From DRTC01 sp964521025 (GTDB lineage Bacteria > Cloacimonadota > Cloacimonadia > Cloacimonadales > TCS61): a DNA stretch of 64,000 nt. Position numbers and translations under genes: made by a program. The stretch covers positions 1-64,000 of the forward strand of contig CAZFPK010000010.1 of the NCBI GenBank assembly GCA_964521025.1, read 5' to 3'. Numbering within the stretch: position 1 is the stretch's first letter; every line of letters begins with the position of its first letter. Positions 53,424 to 62,191 of this stretch are shown piece by piece. The notes beneath the pieces were generated by a model that was not told the DNA's origin, did no database searches, and was given only the letters and a program-made list of their open reading frames with translations.

Positions 53424-56123
53424 ATGAAATCAAAAAAAACTTTAAAAGGATGTTTATTCACAATTTTAGGATTGTTCATATTAATTCTACTGATATTGAT
53501 CTTAACACCAATTTTGTTCAAAGGAAAAATATTGGATAAAGTTCAAACTGAAATCAACAAAAACATAAATGCTAAAGTCGAATTCGAAGATTTTAATCTT
53601 TCGTTTTTCAAGAGTTTTCCTAATTTATCTTTTGAACTGACGAAATTAGAAGTAAGAGGAATTGGAAAATTCAGCGGTCAAAAATTGGCAACCATCAAGT
53701 CCATTTACTCTAATGTAAATGTGATGAGCGTTTTTAAAGATACGATCGAGATTAAAGCGGTTGTCGTCGAGGACCCCGTGATTTTAGCTAAAGTCCTGAA
53801 AGACGGCAGAGCAAATTGGGATATTGCTAAAGTTTCGGAAAAGACAACTTCCCAACAATCGACAAAGGGACCCGGAAAATTCAATATCGGGATGGAAAGA
53901 TTCGAGATCAAAAATGCTTTCATTTCCTTTATCGATGAGCAAAATAAGATGAATGCGAATATCAAAGGTTTGAATTTTCTGCTGAAAGGCGGTCTTACAC
54001 AAGATTTTTCCAACATTGATATAAAAACTTCCATAGAGCAGATCGCAGTTGTGTCGAGTTCAGATCAAGGTAATTTGAATGCAGTTATTAATGATCATAA
54101 TGTCGCGATCAATGGAGATGTTTCCAAAGATTTTGTTGATTTGGATGTTGTTTCTTCAATCGCCGGTTTGGATGTTACATTCGCTAAAATCAAATACCTG
54201 AAGAATACGAAGATTGAGATCAAAGCCGGTATCGAGATGGATATTCCCAATACGAATTTCACTTTCAAAGAAAATGATGTGAAGATAAATCAACTTGCTC
54301 TCGGTTTCGATGGAAATATCCGGATGTTGGAAAAAGACCTGAAACTCGATGTTAAATTCGATGCGAAAAAGACAGATTTTAAAAATATTCTTTCTTTTAT
54401 TCCGGCAATTTACATGACAGATTTCAAAGACCTTGAAACTTCAGGTAAACTGGCTGTTAATGGTTATGTCAAAGGAATAGTCAGCGAAAATTCGCTTCCT
54501 GCTTTCGGAGTAAATCTGCTGGTAGAGAATGCCATGTTCCAATATCCGGATCTACCGAAGTCGGTCGATAATATAAATGTTAAAGTCAATGTTAAGAATG
54601 ACGGCGGGGGAGAGGACAATACGAAAATCAATGTGGAAAAATTCCATCTCGAACTTGCCGGAAATCCATTCGATGCCAAACTTCATATTAAAAATCCGGT
54701 CAGTGATCCGCATATTTCCGGAAATCTTTTTGGAAAAATAGATCTTTCCAGTTTAAAAGATGCATTACCAATGCAGGATATCAGTTTGAATGGGAAAATC
54801 GAAACAAATGTCGATATTGCCGGCAAGATGTCGTCCATCGAGAAAAAGCAGTATGAAAAGTTCAAAGTCGATGGAAATGTGAAACTCAATAATTTCAAAT
54901 TCAAAAGCAAAGATTTTCCTCAAGAGGTTCTAATTAAAAATTCTTCTTTGAATTTTTCCCCAAAATTTGTTGAGCTTGCTTCTTTCAACTCGAAAATCGG
55001 GAAAAGTGATTTTAAACTTTCGGGTAAGATCGAAAACTTTTTACCTTTTGTTTTTAAGAATGAAACGATCAAAGGAAATTTTACTTTTAATTCCAATCTG
55101 CTCGATTTGAATGAATTTATAACGGAAGAAAAACCAAAAGATAAACCGGAATCCGAAGAAATTGTCCTGAAAGCGATCAAAATTCCAGAGAATATCGATT
55201 TCAAACTTACATCCAACCTGAAGCAGATCTACTTCGATAAAATGGATATCAAAAACACGAAAGGGATAATCAGGGTCAAGAAAAGTAAAGCATCTCTGGA
55301 AAACCTGAAAATGAATATGTTACAAGGGAACATCACTCTCAATGGAAGTTATGATTCCAAAAATATCGAAAAACCAAAAGTGGATTTCGGCATGAAAATA
55401 CAAAATTTTGATATTCCGACTGCATTTCATACATTCAATACGATGGAAAAACTGACTCCGATCATGAAAGATTGCAGAGGCAAATTCTCAACTGAATTGA
55501 CTTTTAACAGTCAGCTCGACGGAACAATGCAGCCGATTTTGAATTCCATCAACGGAAAAGGAAATATTTCCTCTAAAAATATCCAGGTGATCAATCCGAA
55601 ATCGATGGAAAAAATCGCTATTGCTTTGAAGATGGAAAAATATAAAAACTTCAGTTTAAAAGATTTTAAAGCGAGTTTCACGATCACGAAAGGAGTCCTG
55701 AAAGTTAAACCGTTCACCAATAAAATCCATAACTCCAAAGCAACGATCGGTGGGATCGTGAAGACCGATCAAACCCTGGATTTCGATGTGAAACTTTCCA
55801 TTCCAAGATCAGAATTCACTTCCGGGATCAATAAAACCTATGATGATCTGATCAAGCAGGCGAATGCTGCCGGTTTGAAGTTTAAAGCAGTGGATAAAGT
55901 CGATGTTGATATTAAAGTTACGGGAAAAGTATCAGACCCGAAAGTGAAACTCGATATGAGTAAAAGTATCCAGAAATTGAAGCAACAAATCAAAGATAAA
56001 ATAAATGAAGAACTCGAGAAGAAGAAAAAAGAACTGGAAAATAAAGCCAAAGAAGAAGCGGATAAATTGTTGAAAGATGCGGAAAAGAAGGCAAAGGATC
56101 TTTTGAAAGGGCTTTTTGATTGA
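53424..56123 (+). CDS. AsmA-family inner-membrane/periplasmic protein
   Basis: 899 residues. One N-terminal membrane helix (residues about 9-32), then the AsmA start (VQTEINKNINAKVEFEDFNLSFFKSFPNLSF) and long beta-rich repeats of the bridge-like lipid-transfer superfamily, with the AsmA C-terminal region (GKGNISSKNIQVINPKSMEKIA...FSLKDFKASFTITKGVLKV). It ends in a coiled coil of Lys/Glu (KKKKELENKAKEEADKLL). Expected role: outer-membrane lipid homeostasis, by analogy with AsmA/TamB/YhdP. ATG follows TTGGAGACAAA. Confidence 0.88.
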   Translation: MKSKKTLKGCLFTILGLFILILLILILTPILFKGKILDKVQTEINKNINAKVEFEDFNLSFFKSFPNLSFELTKLEVRGIGKFSGQKLATIKSIYSNVNVMSVFKDTIEIKAVVVEDPVILAKVLKDGRANWDIAKVSEKTTSQQSTKGPGKFNIGMERFEIKNAFISFIDEQNKMNANIKGLNFLLKGGLTQDFSNIDIKTSIEQIAVVSSSDQGNLNAVINDHNVAINGDVSKDFVDLDVVSSIAGLDVTFAKIKYLKNTKIEIKAGIEMDIPNTNFTFKENDVKINQLALGFDGNIRMLEKDLKLDVKFDAKKTDFKNILSFIPAIYMTDFKDLETSGKLAVNGYVKGIVSENSLPAFGVNLLVENAMFQYPDLPKSVDNINVKVNVKNDGGGEDNTKINVEKFHLELAGNPFDAKLHIKNPVSDPHISGNLFGKIDLSSLKDALPMQDISLNGKIETNVDIAGKMSSIEKKQYEKFKVDGNVKLNNFKFKSKDFPQEVLIKNSSLNFSPKFVELASFNSKIGKSDFKLSGKIENFLPFVFKNETIKGNFTFNSNLLDLNEFITEEKPKDKPESEEIVLKAIKIPENIDFKLTSNLKQIYFDKMDIKNTKGIIRVKKSKASLENLKMNMLQGNITLNGSYDSKNIEKPKVDFGMKIQNFDIPTAFHTFNTMEKLTPIMKDCRGKFSTELTFNSQLDGTMQPILNSINGKGNISSKNIQVINPKSMEKIAIALKMEKYKNFSLKDFKASFTITKGVLKVKPFTNKIHNSKATIGGIVKTDQTLDFDVKLSIPRSEFTSGINKTYDDLIKQANAAGLKFKAVDKVDVDIKVTGKVSDPKVKLDMSKSIQKLKQQIKDKINEELEKKKKELENKAKEEADKLLKDAEKKAKDLLKGLFD

Positions 56124-56230
56124 TAAAAAGTATCCACTGATTACACGAATTTCACGAAAAAAACTTACCAAGTTTTAAAAAAATTTGTGAAGTTTTTCCA
56201 AGATGAAAATGTTGAATTTACTGAATGAAA

Positions 56231-56259
56231 ACTTGTTAAGTCTCAAAGACTTAACAAGT
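56231..56259. repeat. ACTTGTTAAGTCT palindrome, copy 2
   Basis: Perfect 13-base arms ACTTGTTAAGTCT (56231-56243) and AGACTTAACAAGT (56247-56259) around CAA. Same as 12978-13006. Confidence 0.75.
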
Positions 56260-56411
56260 CAAATAAGTCGGAGAGTTTGTCGGATTTTTTAAACGAGTAT
56301 AAAGAGGATTTCATTATTGCTAAGAATAAAGCAGAAAGATTGCAGGATTTAGCGGATGCTGAGCAATTGGAATTTATTAAGAAAAAAGCAGAATGGATGA
56401 TGAAAGGATAA
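56260..56411 (+). pseudogene. Fragment of an unrecognised small gene, 5' end replaced by repeat
   Basis: The open frame (56229-56411) starts inside the palindromic repeat and has no start codon. Its last 48 codons look coding: SESLSDFLNEYKEDFIIAKN and ADAEQLEFIKKKAEWMMKG. The stop abuts the next ATG (TAAATG). Likely the tail of a deleted gene. Confidence 0.35.
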
Positions 56412-56525
56412 ATGAAGAGGAAATATCAAAATAAATTTCTCAGGAAACCGGTGATACCAAAATTTGAAAGAAAAGGTTTTGTTGTTACTGAATGGGGAAT
56501 AATTTTGCAGGAGTTAAAAGTTTAA
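56412..56525 (+). CDS. Possible 37-residue basic peptide
   Basis: ATG directly follows the stop of the fragment upstream; the preceding AAAGGAT could serve as ribosome site. The peptide KRKYQNKFLRKPVIPKFERK then GFVVTEWGIILQEL is basic. No family recognised; may be the remains of a longer gene. Confidence 0.3.
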   Translation: MKRKYQNKFLRKPVIPKFERKGFVVTEWGIILQELKV

Positions 56526-56603
56526 TTTATTTAAAATCAAGGATATACAAAGAACTTGACTAATAATAAACTGAGACACTAAAAAAAATCAAACGGAGGA
56601 ACA

Positions 56604-56834
56604 ATGAGAGCATTAAAATTTATCAGACATCCTGTTCAAAACAAGATCATTATCGTATTACCTGAATCTTACGGGGATAATGATGTTGAAATTACGATTA
56701 CACCTTTAAAAAATGATAATACTAAAAAGGAAAATAATTTTGAGAAGTATTGCGGGTTTATGAAAGATATCAAAATGGATACGGATGTGGAAATAGATAA
56801 AATGAGGAATGAATGGAAAAGAGATATCTATTAA
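56604..56834 (+). CDS. Antitoxin-like protein of a PIN pair
   Basis: 76 residues. N-terminal KFIRHPVQNKIIIVLPESY with a hydrophobic strand, and a C-terminal FEKYCGFMKDIKMDTDVEID motif like the toxin-binding tail of small VapB-type antitoxins. Strong CGGAGGAACA site. It overlaps the PIN gene by 22 bases. Confidence 0.7.
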   Translation: MRALKFIRHPVQNKIIIVLPESYGDNDVEITITPLKNDNTKKENNFEKYCGFMKDIKMDTDVEIDKMRNEWKRDIY

Positions 56835-57199
56835 ATACAAACTTATTGATTTATTACAGCAGGAATGAGTTCAAAAATGAAGAAACCAAAATCCTGATTC
56901 GGAAAATCCTTAATGAATCTTTTAATATCTCATTTATAACTCAAATTGAATTTCTTGGATGGCAGAAGCATACGGAAGAATCTATAGCACAAGCAACAGA
57001 ATTTATAAATTCAGCGAATACTTATCAACTGAACGATGAAATAATCGATAAAACGATCTCAATCCGTAGAGGAAAAAATATAAAGATTCCTGTTGCCATA
57101 ATCGCTGTCACTTGTATGATAAACAATCTCACTCTTTTAACTCGAAATAATGAAGATTTTAACGGATTAGAATTAAAGATTAAAAATCCTTTTCAATAA
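56813..57199 (+). CDS. PIN-domain protein with substituted active-site residues
   Basis: 128 residues of PIN fold. The expected Asp of the DTN motif is Asn (YLLNTNLLIYY), and the Asp of the P-D-A-I-I-A motif is Val (KIPVAIIAVT). The Glu in ITQIEFLGW and last Asp in TRNNEDF are kept. Two of four metal ligands are gone, so nuclease activity is probably lost although the frame is intact. Its start lies within the antitoxin gene. Confidence 0.8.
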   Translation: MEKRYLLNTNLLIYYSRNEFKNEETKILIRKILNESFNISFITQIEFLGWQKHTEESIAQATEFINSANTYQLNDEIIDKTISIRRGKNIKIPVAIIAVTCMINNLTLLTRNNEDFNGLELKIKNPFQ

Positions 57200-57281
57200 A
57201 GTTAATTAAGAATTTGATTAAATAAACGAATCAATCAAATTTTTATGAATTTCATCTACAAAATTCTAAAAGAGGTGAACT

Positions 57282-58484
57282 TTGAACATTTTTAAATCAG
57301 ACAGATGTTCGATCTGTAAAATGCATCGCGGAAACAGATTTTGTCTGCGGATCGGGAGAGATATCTGCTGGCATTGCTGTAATGAAAAAAGAGTCGATAT
57401 GAGTTGTTCAGATTCCTGTCATTATGCAATGAAGCAGATAAAAAGAAAAACCGAACAAATATTCCAATATCAAACCAATGCGGATTCCGGCTATGAATTT
57501 ATGGATCTGGTCGAGCAGGAAATGAAATACTGGTCACGGAAACCGCAGGAAGTTTTCGGCGGGAAAATCCCTCTCAAAATGTCTGTATCCAAAGAAGGAA
57601 GAGAAGAAATCGAAAAGTTGTTCAATGCGCTTCCATTATCCAACCGAACACCATTGATTTATTTAAAGGAAATTCTCGAACTGGAAAACCTGAAAGTCGA
57701 TCCCCCTAAAGAGAGTGTGGAAGAATTCGCCATGAAATTCCTCGATAAGATCATCGAGCAGGATTGGGAAGGGACAATTTCCTATTTGTATGATAACAAG
57801 CGGTATGAGGATAGGAAATTCCGGGAGAATTATCTTAACAGACTGAAAAGCAATAAGATAATTCAGAAAATGACGACTTACGACCTGATCTCGTCTGCCC
57901 AAACTAAAGATCGCAAACAATTCCTCGTTCATTTTGAAATAAACCGGAAATACGATCTGACTCTACATCTTCTATTTGAAAATGGGAAATGGAAGATCCA
58001 TAAGAAAATTATGGGAAAATTAGAGATTTATAATGGAGAAAAAGAAGCATACGAACAGGTTGCGGTGCTGCTTTCTAAAAATGAATTGGGAAATGCTTAT
58101 GAATTACTGCAGAAATATTCCCAAATCTATCTCGACTCAGCGGATTTCAAATATTATTGGGGATTGTATTATTCCTTCCTGAAAAATAATGAGAAAGCCA
58201 AAAATTTCTTCTTCGATGCGCTGGAACTCGATCCGGAATTTACAGAAGCAAAATATAATTATGCTCTGATGCTGCATGCGGAGAAAAAGATCGAGGAAAC
58301 AAAAAAACAGTATCATGAAATTTTGGAACACGATCCTGAGGAACCTAAAACATTGAATAATCTTGCTTCTATCTTGATCGATGAAAAGAACTTTGAGGAA
58401 GCAAAAAAATTGTTGGAAAAATGTTTGAAGGTCGCTCCGGAATTTGAGATCGCAAAAAAAAATCTGGAGAGAATTGATCACTGA
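57282..58484 (+). CDS. Zinc-ribbon-like and TPR protein of unknown function
   Basis: 400 residues. The N-terminus has many paired cysteines (CSICKMHRGNRFC, DICWHCCNEKR, CSDSCHYAM) that look like a zinc-binding module in residues 9-47. A middle domain (about 130-250) resembles an NTF2-like fold, and the C-terminus has four TPRs (e.g. AKYNYALMLHAEKKIEETKK). Start is TTG, five bases after GAGGTG; no in-frame ATG fits before the cysteines. Function unknown. Confidence 0.75.
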   Translation: MNIFKSDRCSICKMHRGNRFCLRIGRDICWHCCNEKRVDMSCSDSCHYAMKQIKRKTEQIFQYQTNADSGYEFMDLVEQEMKYWSRKPQEVFGGKIPLKMSVSKEGREEIEKLFNALPLSNRTPLIYLKEILELENLKVDPPKESVEEFAMKFLDKIIEQDWEGTISYLYDNKRYEDRKFRENYLNRLKSNKIIQKMTTYDLISSAQTKDRKQFLVHFEINRKYDLTLHLLFENGKWKIHKKIMGKLEIYNGEKEAYEQVAVLLSKNELGNAYELLQKYSQIYLDSADFKYYWGLYYSFLKNNEKAKNFFFDALELDPEFTEAKYNYALMLHAEKKIEETKKQYHEILEHDPEEPKTLNNLASILIDEKNFEEAKKLLEKCLKVAPEFEIAKKNLERIDH

Positions 58485-58635
58485 CGACACGGATTGAACG
58501 GATTTACAGGATGATAATTTGAGTTAAACCTGCTTTAGCAGGACATGATTTAAGTTTGATATTTTTAGGTCTTGACTAAAAAATCTGGGAGCGAAACAAA
58601 AAGATATATATTTGAAGAATTTATAGGAGGAATTA
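58485..58635. other. Short intergenic region upstream of the hicB remnant
   Basis: Holds a CCTGC-TTTA-GCAGG hairpin near 58529 and the GGAGG ribosome site of hicB at 58626-58630. Confidence 0.4.
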
Positions 58636-58848
58636 AAGAAAGAATTCTTTAATGTCATCATTGAAAAAGATATTGATGGTTTTTATATTGCAATTGTTCC
58701 TGAACTAAAAGGTTGTCATACACAAGCAAAATCTCTCGATGAATTGATGAGAAGAACTGAAGAAGCAGTTCAATTATGTTTGGAAGTCGAGGAGATGCCG
58801 GTTCATAATGAATTTGTAGCACTTCAAAGATTGGCAGTTTCAGTATGA
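58636..58848 (+). pseudogene. hicB: HicB antitoxin without a start codon
   Basis: After GGAGG-AATTA the frame reads KKEFFNVIIEKDIDGFYIAI then VPELKGCHTQAKSLDELMRR, plain HicB. At the place where ATG should stand (58636-58638) the codon is AAG, and no ATG, GTG or TTG lies in frame nearby. It overlaps hicA with ATGA. A rare start (ATT/ATC within NVII) cannot be ruled out. Confidence 0.7.
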
Positions 58849-59070
58849 CAGTCTTTCCAGCTTTAACAGGTAAACAAATAATCCGAGTTCTCAAAAATCT
58901 GGATTTTATTGAAATTCGCATTAAAGGTAGTCATCATTTTCTGAAGCATTCTGACGGACGATCAACATTTATCCCGGTTCACTCAAAAGAAATAATAGGT
59001 AAGGGATTATTAGCGAAAAATTTTACGAGATTGTGAAATTTCAAGAACAGATTTTGTTAAATTATTATAA
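58845..59070 (+). pseudogene. hicA: HicA toxin with C-terminal frameshift
   Basis: Begins TVFPALTGKQIIRVLKNLDF with the dsRBD-like core and catalytic His in KGSHHFLKHSDGRST. After GKGLLAK the frame ends with NFTRL. In the +1 frame the expected end ILRDCEISRTDFVKLL follows to TAA 59068. One extra A in the A5 run 59016-59020 explains it. The shortened 63-residue product keeps the active site but lacks the last helix. Confidence 0.75.
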
Positions 59071-59125
59071 TATATCAATGTTTTTTATGAATTTCGTGTT
59101 ATTAGTGTAATTTGTGGAATTAAAT

Positions 59126-60565
59126 ATGAAAAACCTGATCAAAATCTCACCCAATATCCGGGAAATTCCGCCAACCGGAAATATGCGTGTCCCGGGTCGA
59201 ATTTATGCCAATGAAAGACTGATTACTTCGATCATGAAAGATGATGCTCTGAAACAGGTCATGAAAGTTGCTTCGCTGCCTGGTATTCAAAAATATTCTT
59301 ATGCCATGCCGGATGTTCATCAAGGTTATGGATTTCCCATCGGCGGAGTTGCAGCGTTTGATGTTGAGAGCGGAATCATTTCTCCGGGAGGAGTTGGATA
59401 CGATATAAATTGCGGAGTTCGTTTCATCAGGACAAACTTGTTTTATCCGGGAATAAAGGATCGGATGAATTATCTTGTCGAGCAGATTTTCAGGACTGTT
59501 CCGACTGGAGTCGGTTCTCGCAATGCGATCAAAAAACTGAATGTTCATGAATTGAAGAAGGTTCTGAAAAACGGAGCAGAATGGTCGATCCAAAATAAGT
59601 TTGGAAAAGAAAGTGACCTGCAAGCAATCGAAGATTTTGGAAAATTGAAAGAAGCAGATCCCGAAAAAGTGAGTGAGAGAGCCTTGAAAAGAGGATCGAA
59701 TCAACTCGGGACACTCGGTTCGGGAAATCATTTTATCGAGATCGGAATTGTTACAAATATTTTCGACGAGAATATCACTGAAGAATTCAGATTAGAAAAA
59801 GATCAAGTTGTGATCATCATTCATACCGGCTCGCGCGGACTCGGTCATCAGATCTGCGACGATTATGTTCACGAAATGCTTTTCGAGAGCAATAAACTCG
59901 ATTTCGAACTTCCTGACAAACAACTTGCATCCGTTTATATCCAATCCAAACTGGGAGATGATTATTTCGGAGCAATGGCTTGTGCTGCCAATTTTGCCTG
60001 GGCGAATCGCCAGATCATGATGCATCTCATAAAGAAAACCATGATGCGAACTTTGAAGATAGACGAGTCAAATCTCGGTTTTGAATTGATCTACGATGTC
60101 TGTCATAACATTGCGAAATTCGAGGAACACGAGATCGAGGGTAAAATGAGACGAGTTTGCATTCATCGGAAAGGAGCAACTCGTGCTTTCGGTCCAAACA
60201 GGAAAGAACTCGTTTCTAAATTCCGGGAAACCGGACAACCTGTTATCATTCCCGGAGATATGGGAACGGAAAGTTATCTCTGTGTGGCAACTGAGAAAGC
60301 GATGCAGGAAACTTTCGGTAGTTCTTGTCATGGAGCAGGAAGAATGATGAGTCGTCATCAAGCATTGAAAAATGCGGATTTTCCGAGTTTGATGGATGAG
60401 TTGAATAGGAAAAATATCATCGTCAAAGCAGCAAAGAAAAAGACTCTCATCGAAGAAAAGAGCGATGCTTATAAAAATGTGACGGAAGTCGTGCAAACCA
60501 TGCACGATGAAGGGATCATCAGGAAAGTTGTAAGGACTGTTCCGGTTGGAGTTATTAAAGGATGA
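59126..60565 (+). CDS. rtcB: RNA-splicing ligase RtcB
   Basis: GTP- and Mn-dependent ligase that joins 2',3'-cyclic phosphate or 3'-phosphate to 5'-OH RNA ends. Signatures: SYAMPDVHQGYGFPIGGVAA, GVGYDINCGVR with metal Cys, TLGSGNHFIEIG, IIHTGSRGLGHQ, and GSSCHGAGRMMSRHQA with the His that carries GMP. Length about 479 residues. ATG 59126 is preferred over GTG 59114. Archease, its activator, is one gene further on. The upstream region contains an AATTTCGTG...GTAATTTGTGG dispersed repeat also found before ribD. Confidence 0.95.
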   Translation: MKNLIKISPNIREIPPTGNMRVPGRIYANERLITSIMKDDALKQVMKVASLPGIQKYSYAMPDVHQGYGFPIGGVAAFDVESGIISPGGVGYDINCGVRFIRTNLFYPGIKDRMNYLVEQIFRTVPTGVGSRNAIKKLNVHELKKVLKNGAEWSIQNKFGKESDLQAIEDFGKLKEADPEKVSERALKRGSNQLGTLGSGNHFIEIGIVTNIFDENITEEFRLEKDQVVIIIHTGSRGLGHQICDDYVHEMLFESNKLDFELPDKQLASVYIQSKLGDDYFGAMACAANFAWANRQIMMHLIKKTMMRTLKIDESNLGFELIYDVCHNIAKFEEHEIEGKMRRVCIHRKGATRAFGPNRKELVSKFRETGQPVIIPGDMGTESYLCVATEKAMQETFGSSCHGAGRMMSRHQALKNADFPSLMDELNRKNIIVKAAKKKTLIEEKSDAYKNVTEVVQTMHDEGIIRKVVRTVPVGVIKG

Positions 60566-60566
60566 A

Positions 60567-60772
60567 ACCTCACCTTGATCCTCTTCTGAGAGGAGAGGAA
60601 ATAAAAAGGCTCGAGTTCACAGGAGCGAAGCGACGGTGGACTTGAGAATTTTTTGAATCGGACTCTCGACTTCATCCGGTTTTTGACCAATGGAGTTGAG
60701 AACAAATCGAGAAGAGAGCGTAATAACTGAACTCCATCTTCCATTAGTTGCCGGAGATGAAATTCAGTCTTG
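60567..60772. repeat. Three dispersed repeats downstream of rtcB
   Basis: 60567-60602: CCTCACCTTGATCC hairpin element, near-copy at 61277. 60611-60647: CTCGAGTTCAC...GCGAAGCG...GTGGACTTGAG hairpin, relative inside ribD at 62381. 60727-60772: TGAACTCCATC...GCCGGAGATGAA, relative at 53355. Confidence 0.6.
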
Positions 60773-60795
60773 AAATCCAAAAAAGAGGAGAAAAA

Positions 60796-61266
60796 ATGGA
60801 AATTAACGCAAGTTTGTTAGTAGGATTGGCAATCGGTTTAATTGGAGTTATTATTGTCTGGTTAGGCGGTTTAGGTAAGAGAAGGTCATTATCAAAGGAA
60901 CTTAAAGAATTAAAAAAACATCTCAATAATCAAATGGAAATCAATGCTAAAGGTACTGAAACTCAAAAAAAAGAGATGGAAAAATTGAAAAAGAAAAATG
61001 AAAATCTCCAAGCAACTTTAGCAACTTTCAAAGCAAAAACTTCGACTGAAGAAAAAAGAATGTTATTAATCTATGATAAGGCAATTCACTTGATGTATGA
61101 AAAAGCACCAGGATTTGCGACTACTTGGGAGATAATAATTAAAGAAGCAAAAGATGAATTAGATATGGCTGATGATGGTTCGGAAAAATTAACAAAAAAA
61201 ATAATTCGCCCTTCTTTATTCAGCAAAGCAAAATCGCTTTTAACAAACCAGGATAACAATGAATAA
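60796..61266 (+). CDS. Membrane-anchored coiled-coil protein between rtcB and archease
   Basis: 156 residues: one N-terminal membrane helix (residues 6-27, SLLVGLAIGLIGVIIVWLGG), a Lys/Glu coiled coil (about 32-90), then a short folded tail (IYDKAIHLMYEKAPGFATTW, IIRPSLFSKAKSLL). The GAGGAGAAAAA site decides the ATG. No family recognised. Placement within the RNA-ligase neighbourhood may be chance. Confidence 0.65.
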   Translation: MEINASLLVGLAIGLIGVIIVWLGGLGKRRSLSKELKELKKHLNNQMEINAKGTETQKKEMEKLKKKNENLQATLATFKAKTSTEEKRMLLIYDKAIHLMYEKAPGFATTWEIIIKEAKDELDMADDGSEKLTKKIIRPSLFSKAKSLLTNQDNNE

Positions 61267-61276
61267 ATTTTCAAAA

Positions 61277-61310
61277 ACCTCACCTTGATCCTTTCCTGAA
61301 AGGAGAGGAA
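61277..61310. repeat. CCTCACCTTGATCC hairpin element
   Basis: CCTCACCTTGATCC lead and CCTTTCC/GGAAAGG-like arms ending GGAGAGGAAA; almost the same as 60567-60602. Confidence 0.65.
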
Positions 61311-61635
61311 AACACCTCTCCATCAATATCAAGAAGTCCGTTTTATCTCCCTTTGTCAAAGAGGATTCTGTAACATTAATCATACAAGTTTATCCGTTAA
61401 CTTGTTGTATTCTTTGCCTTTAAAGACTATTTAGAAATCTCCCCTCAATTTTGGTCTTAAACCTGTTTCTGGGAGATGCCTATAAAAATCCATTGAAAGT
61501 CCTTTTTCCTCGATATGAGATGAAGAATAGTCTTTCATAACTCTGAATCTCTTTTCATAATCTTTCATAAATTATGTTACACTACCTCAAAGAGAGAATT
61601 AAAGAGGTTCGGGAGATGATTGGGATGAGTAAATT
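61311..61635. other. Intergenic region upstream of archease
   Basis: No gene seen. CTTTCATAA occurs three times in similar contexts near 61530-61570, giving a weak direct repeat of unknown meaning. Confidence 0.35.
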
Positions 61636-62049
61636 ATGAAAACCTACAAAATAATCCCACACACCGCAGATTTCTCTTTCCAGATTTTTGGGAAAGATTT
61701 GGAGGAGTTATTCATTAATTCTGCTTTTGCGTTAATCGATATTATATTTGGAGAGAAACTTCCCGAATATTCAAGGCTTAGGAAAATCAAAATCAAACTG
61801 AAAAGTTCTGACCAGGAAAGTTTACTCATCGATTGGCTTCGAGAAATACATTTTCAGGCAATCGTAGAAAAGCAAGCAGTCAGGAAAATCAATTATTTGA
61901 CTTTGAAAGATTCTACAATTTCAGCAGAAATAGAAATTCAGAATACTGAAAAACATCCCGAAAACGAGATCAAAGCGATAACTTACAGCGATATTCAAGT
62001 AAAAGAAGAAAATAGTCAGTTTAGTTTTGTTGTTGTCTGTGATGTTTAA
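61636..62049 (+). CDS. Archease, RtcB activator
   Basis: 137 residues; start KIIPHTADFSFQIFGKDLEELF (conserved H-T-A-D with metal-binding Asp), later LLIDWLREIHFQA and the end AITYSDIQVKEEN...VVVCDV, all typical. Archease speeds RtcB guanylylation and lets it turn over. It is 1.07 kb downstream of rtcB on the same strand. The HTADI of most homologues is HTADF here. Confidence 0.92.
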   Translation: MKTYKIIPHTADFSFQIFGKDLEELFINSAFALIDIIFGEKLPEYSRLRKIKIKLKSSDQESLLIDWLREIHFQAIVEKQAVRKINYLTLKDSTISAEIEIQNTEKHPENEIKAITYSDIQVKEENSQFSFVVVCDV

Positions 62050-62191
62050 TAGAACACGGATGAAACTGATAAAAAGGATTTTCGCGGATAGAAACTTGAA
62101 ATTGAACGGTTTTTTTGTGATTACATCAAAAGTCCGACTTCGTTTTAGTATGAATTTTTTTAGTGAAATTCGTGTAATTTGTGGATAGTTT

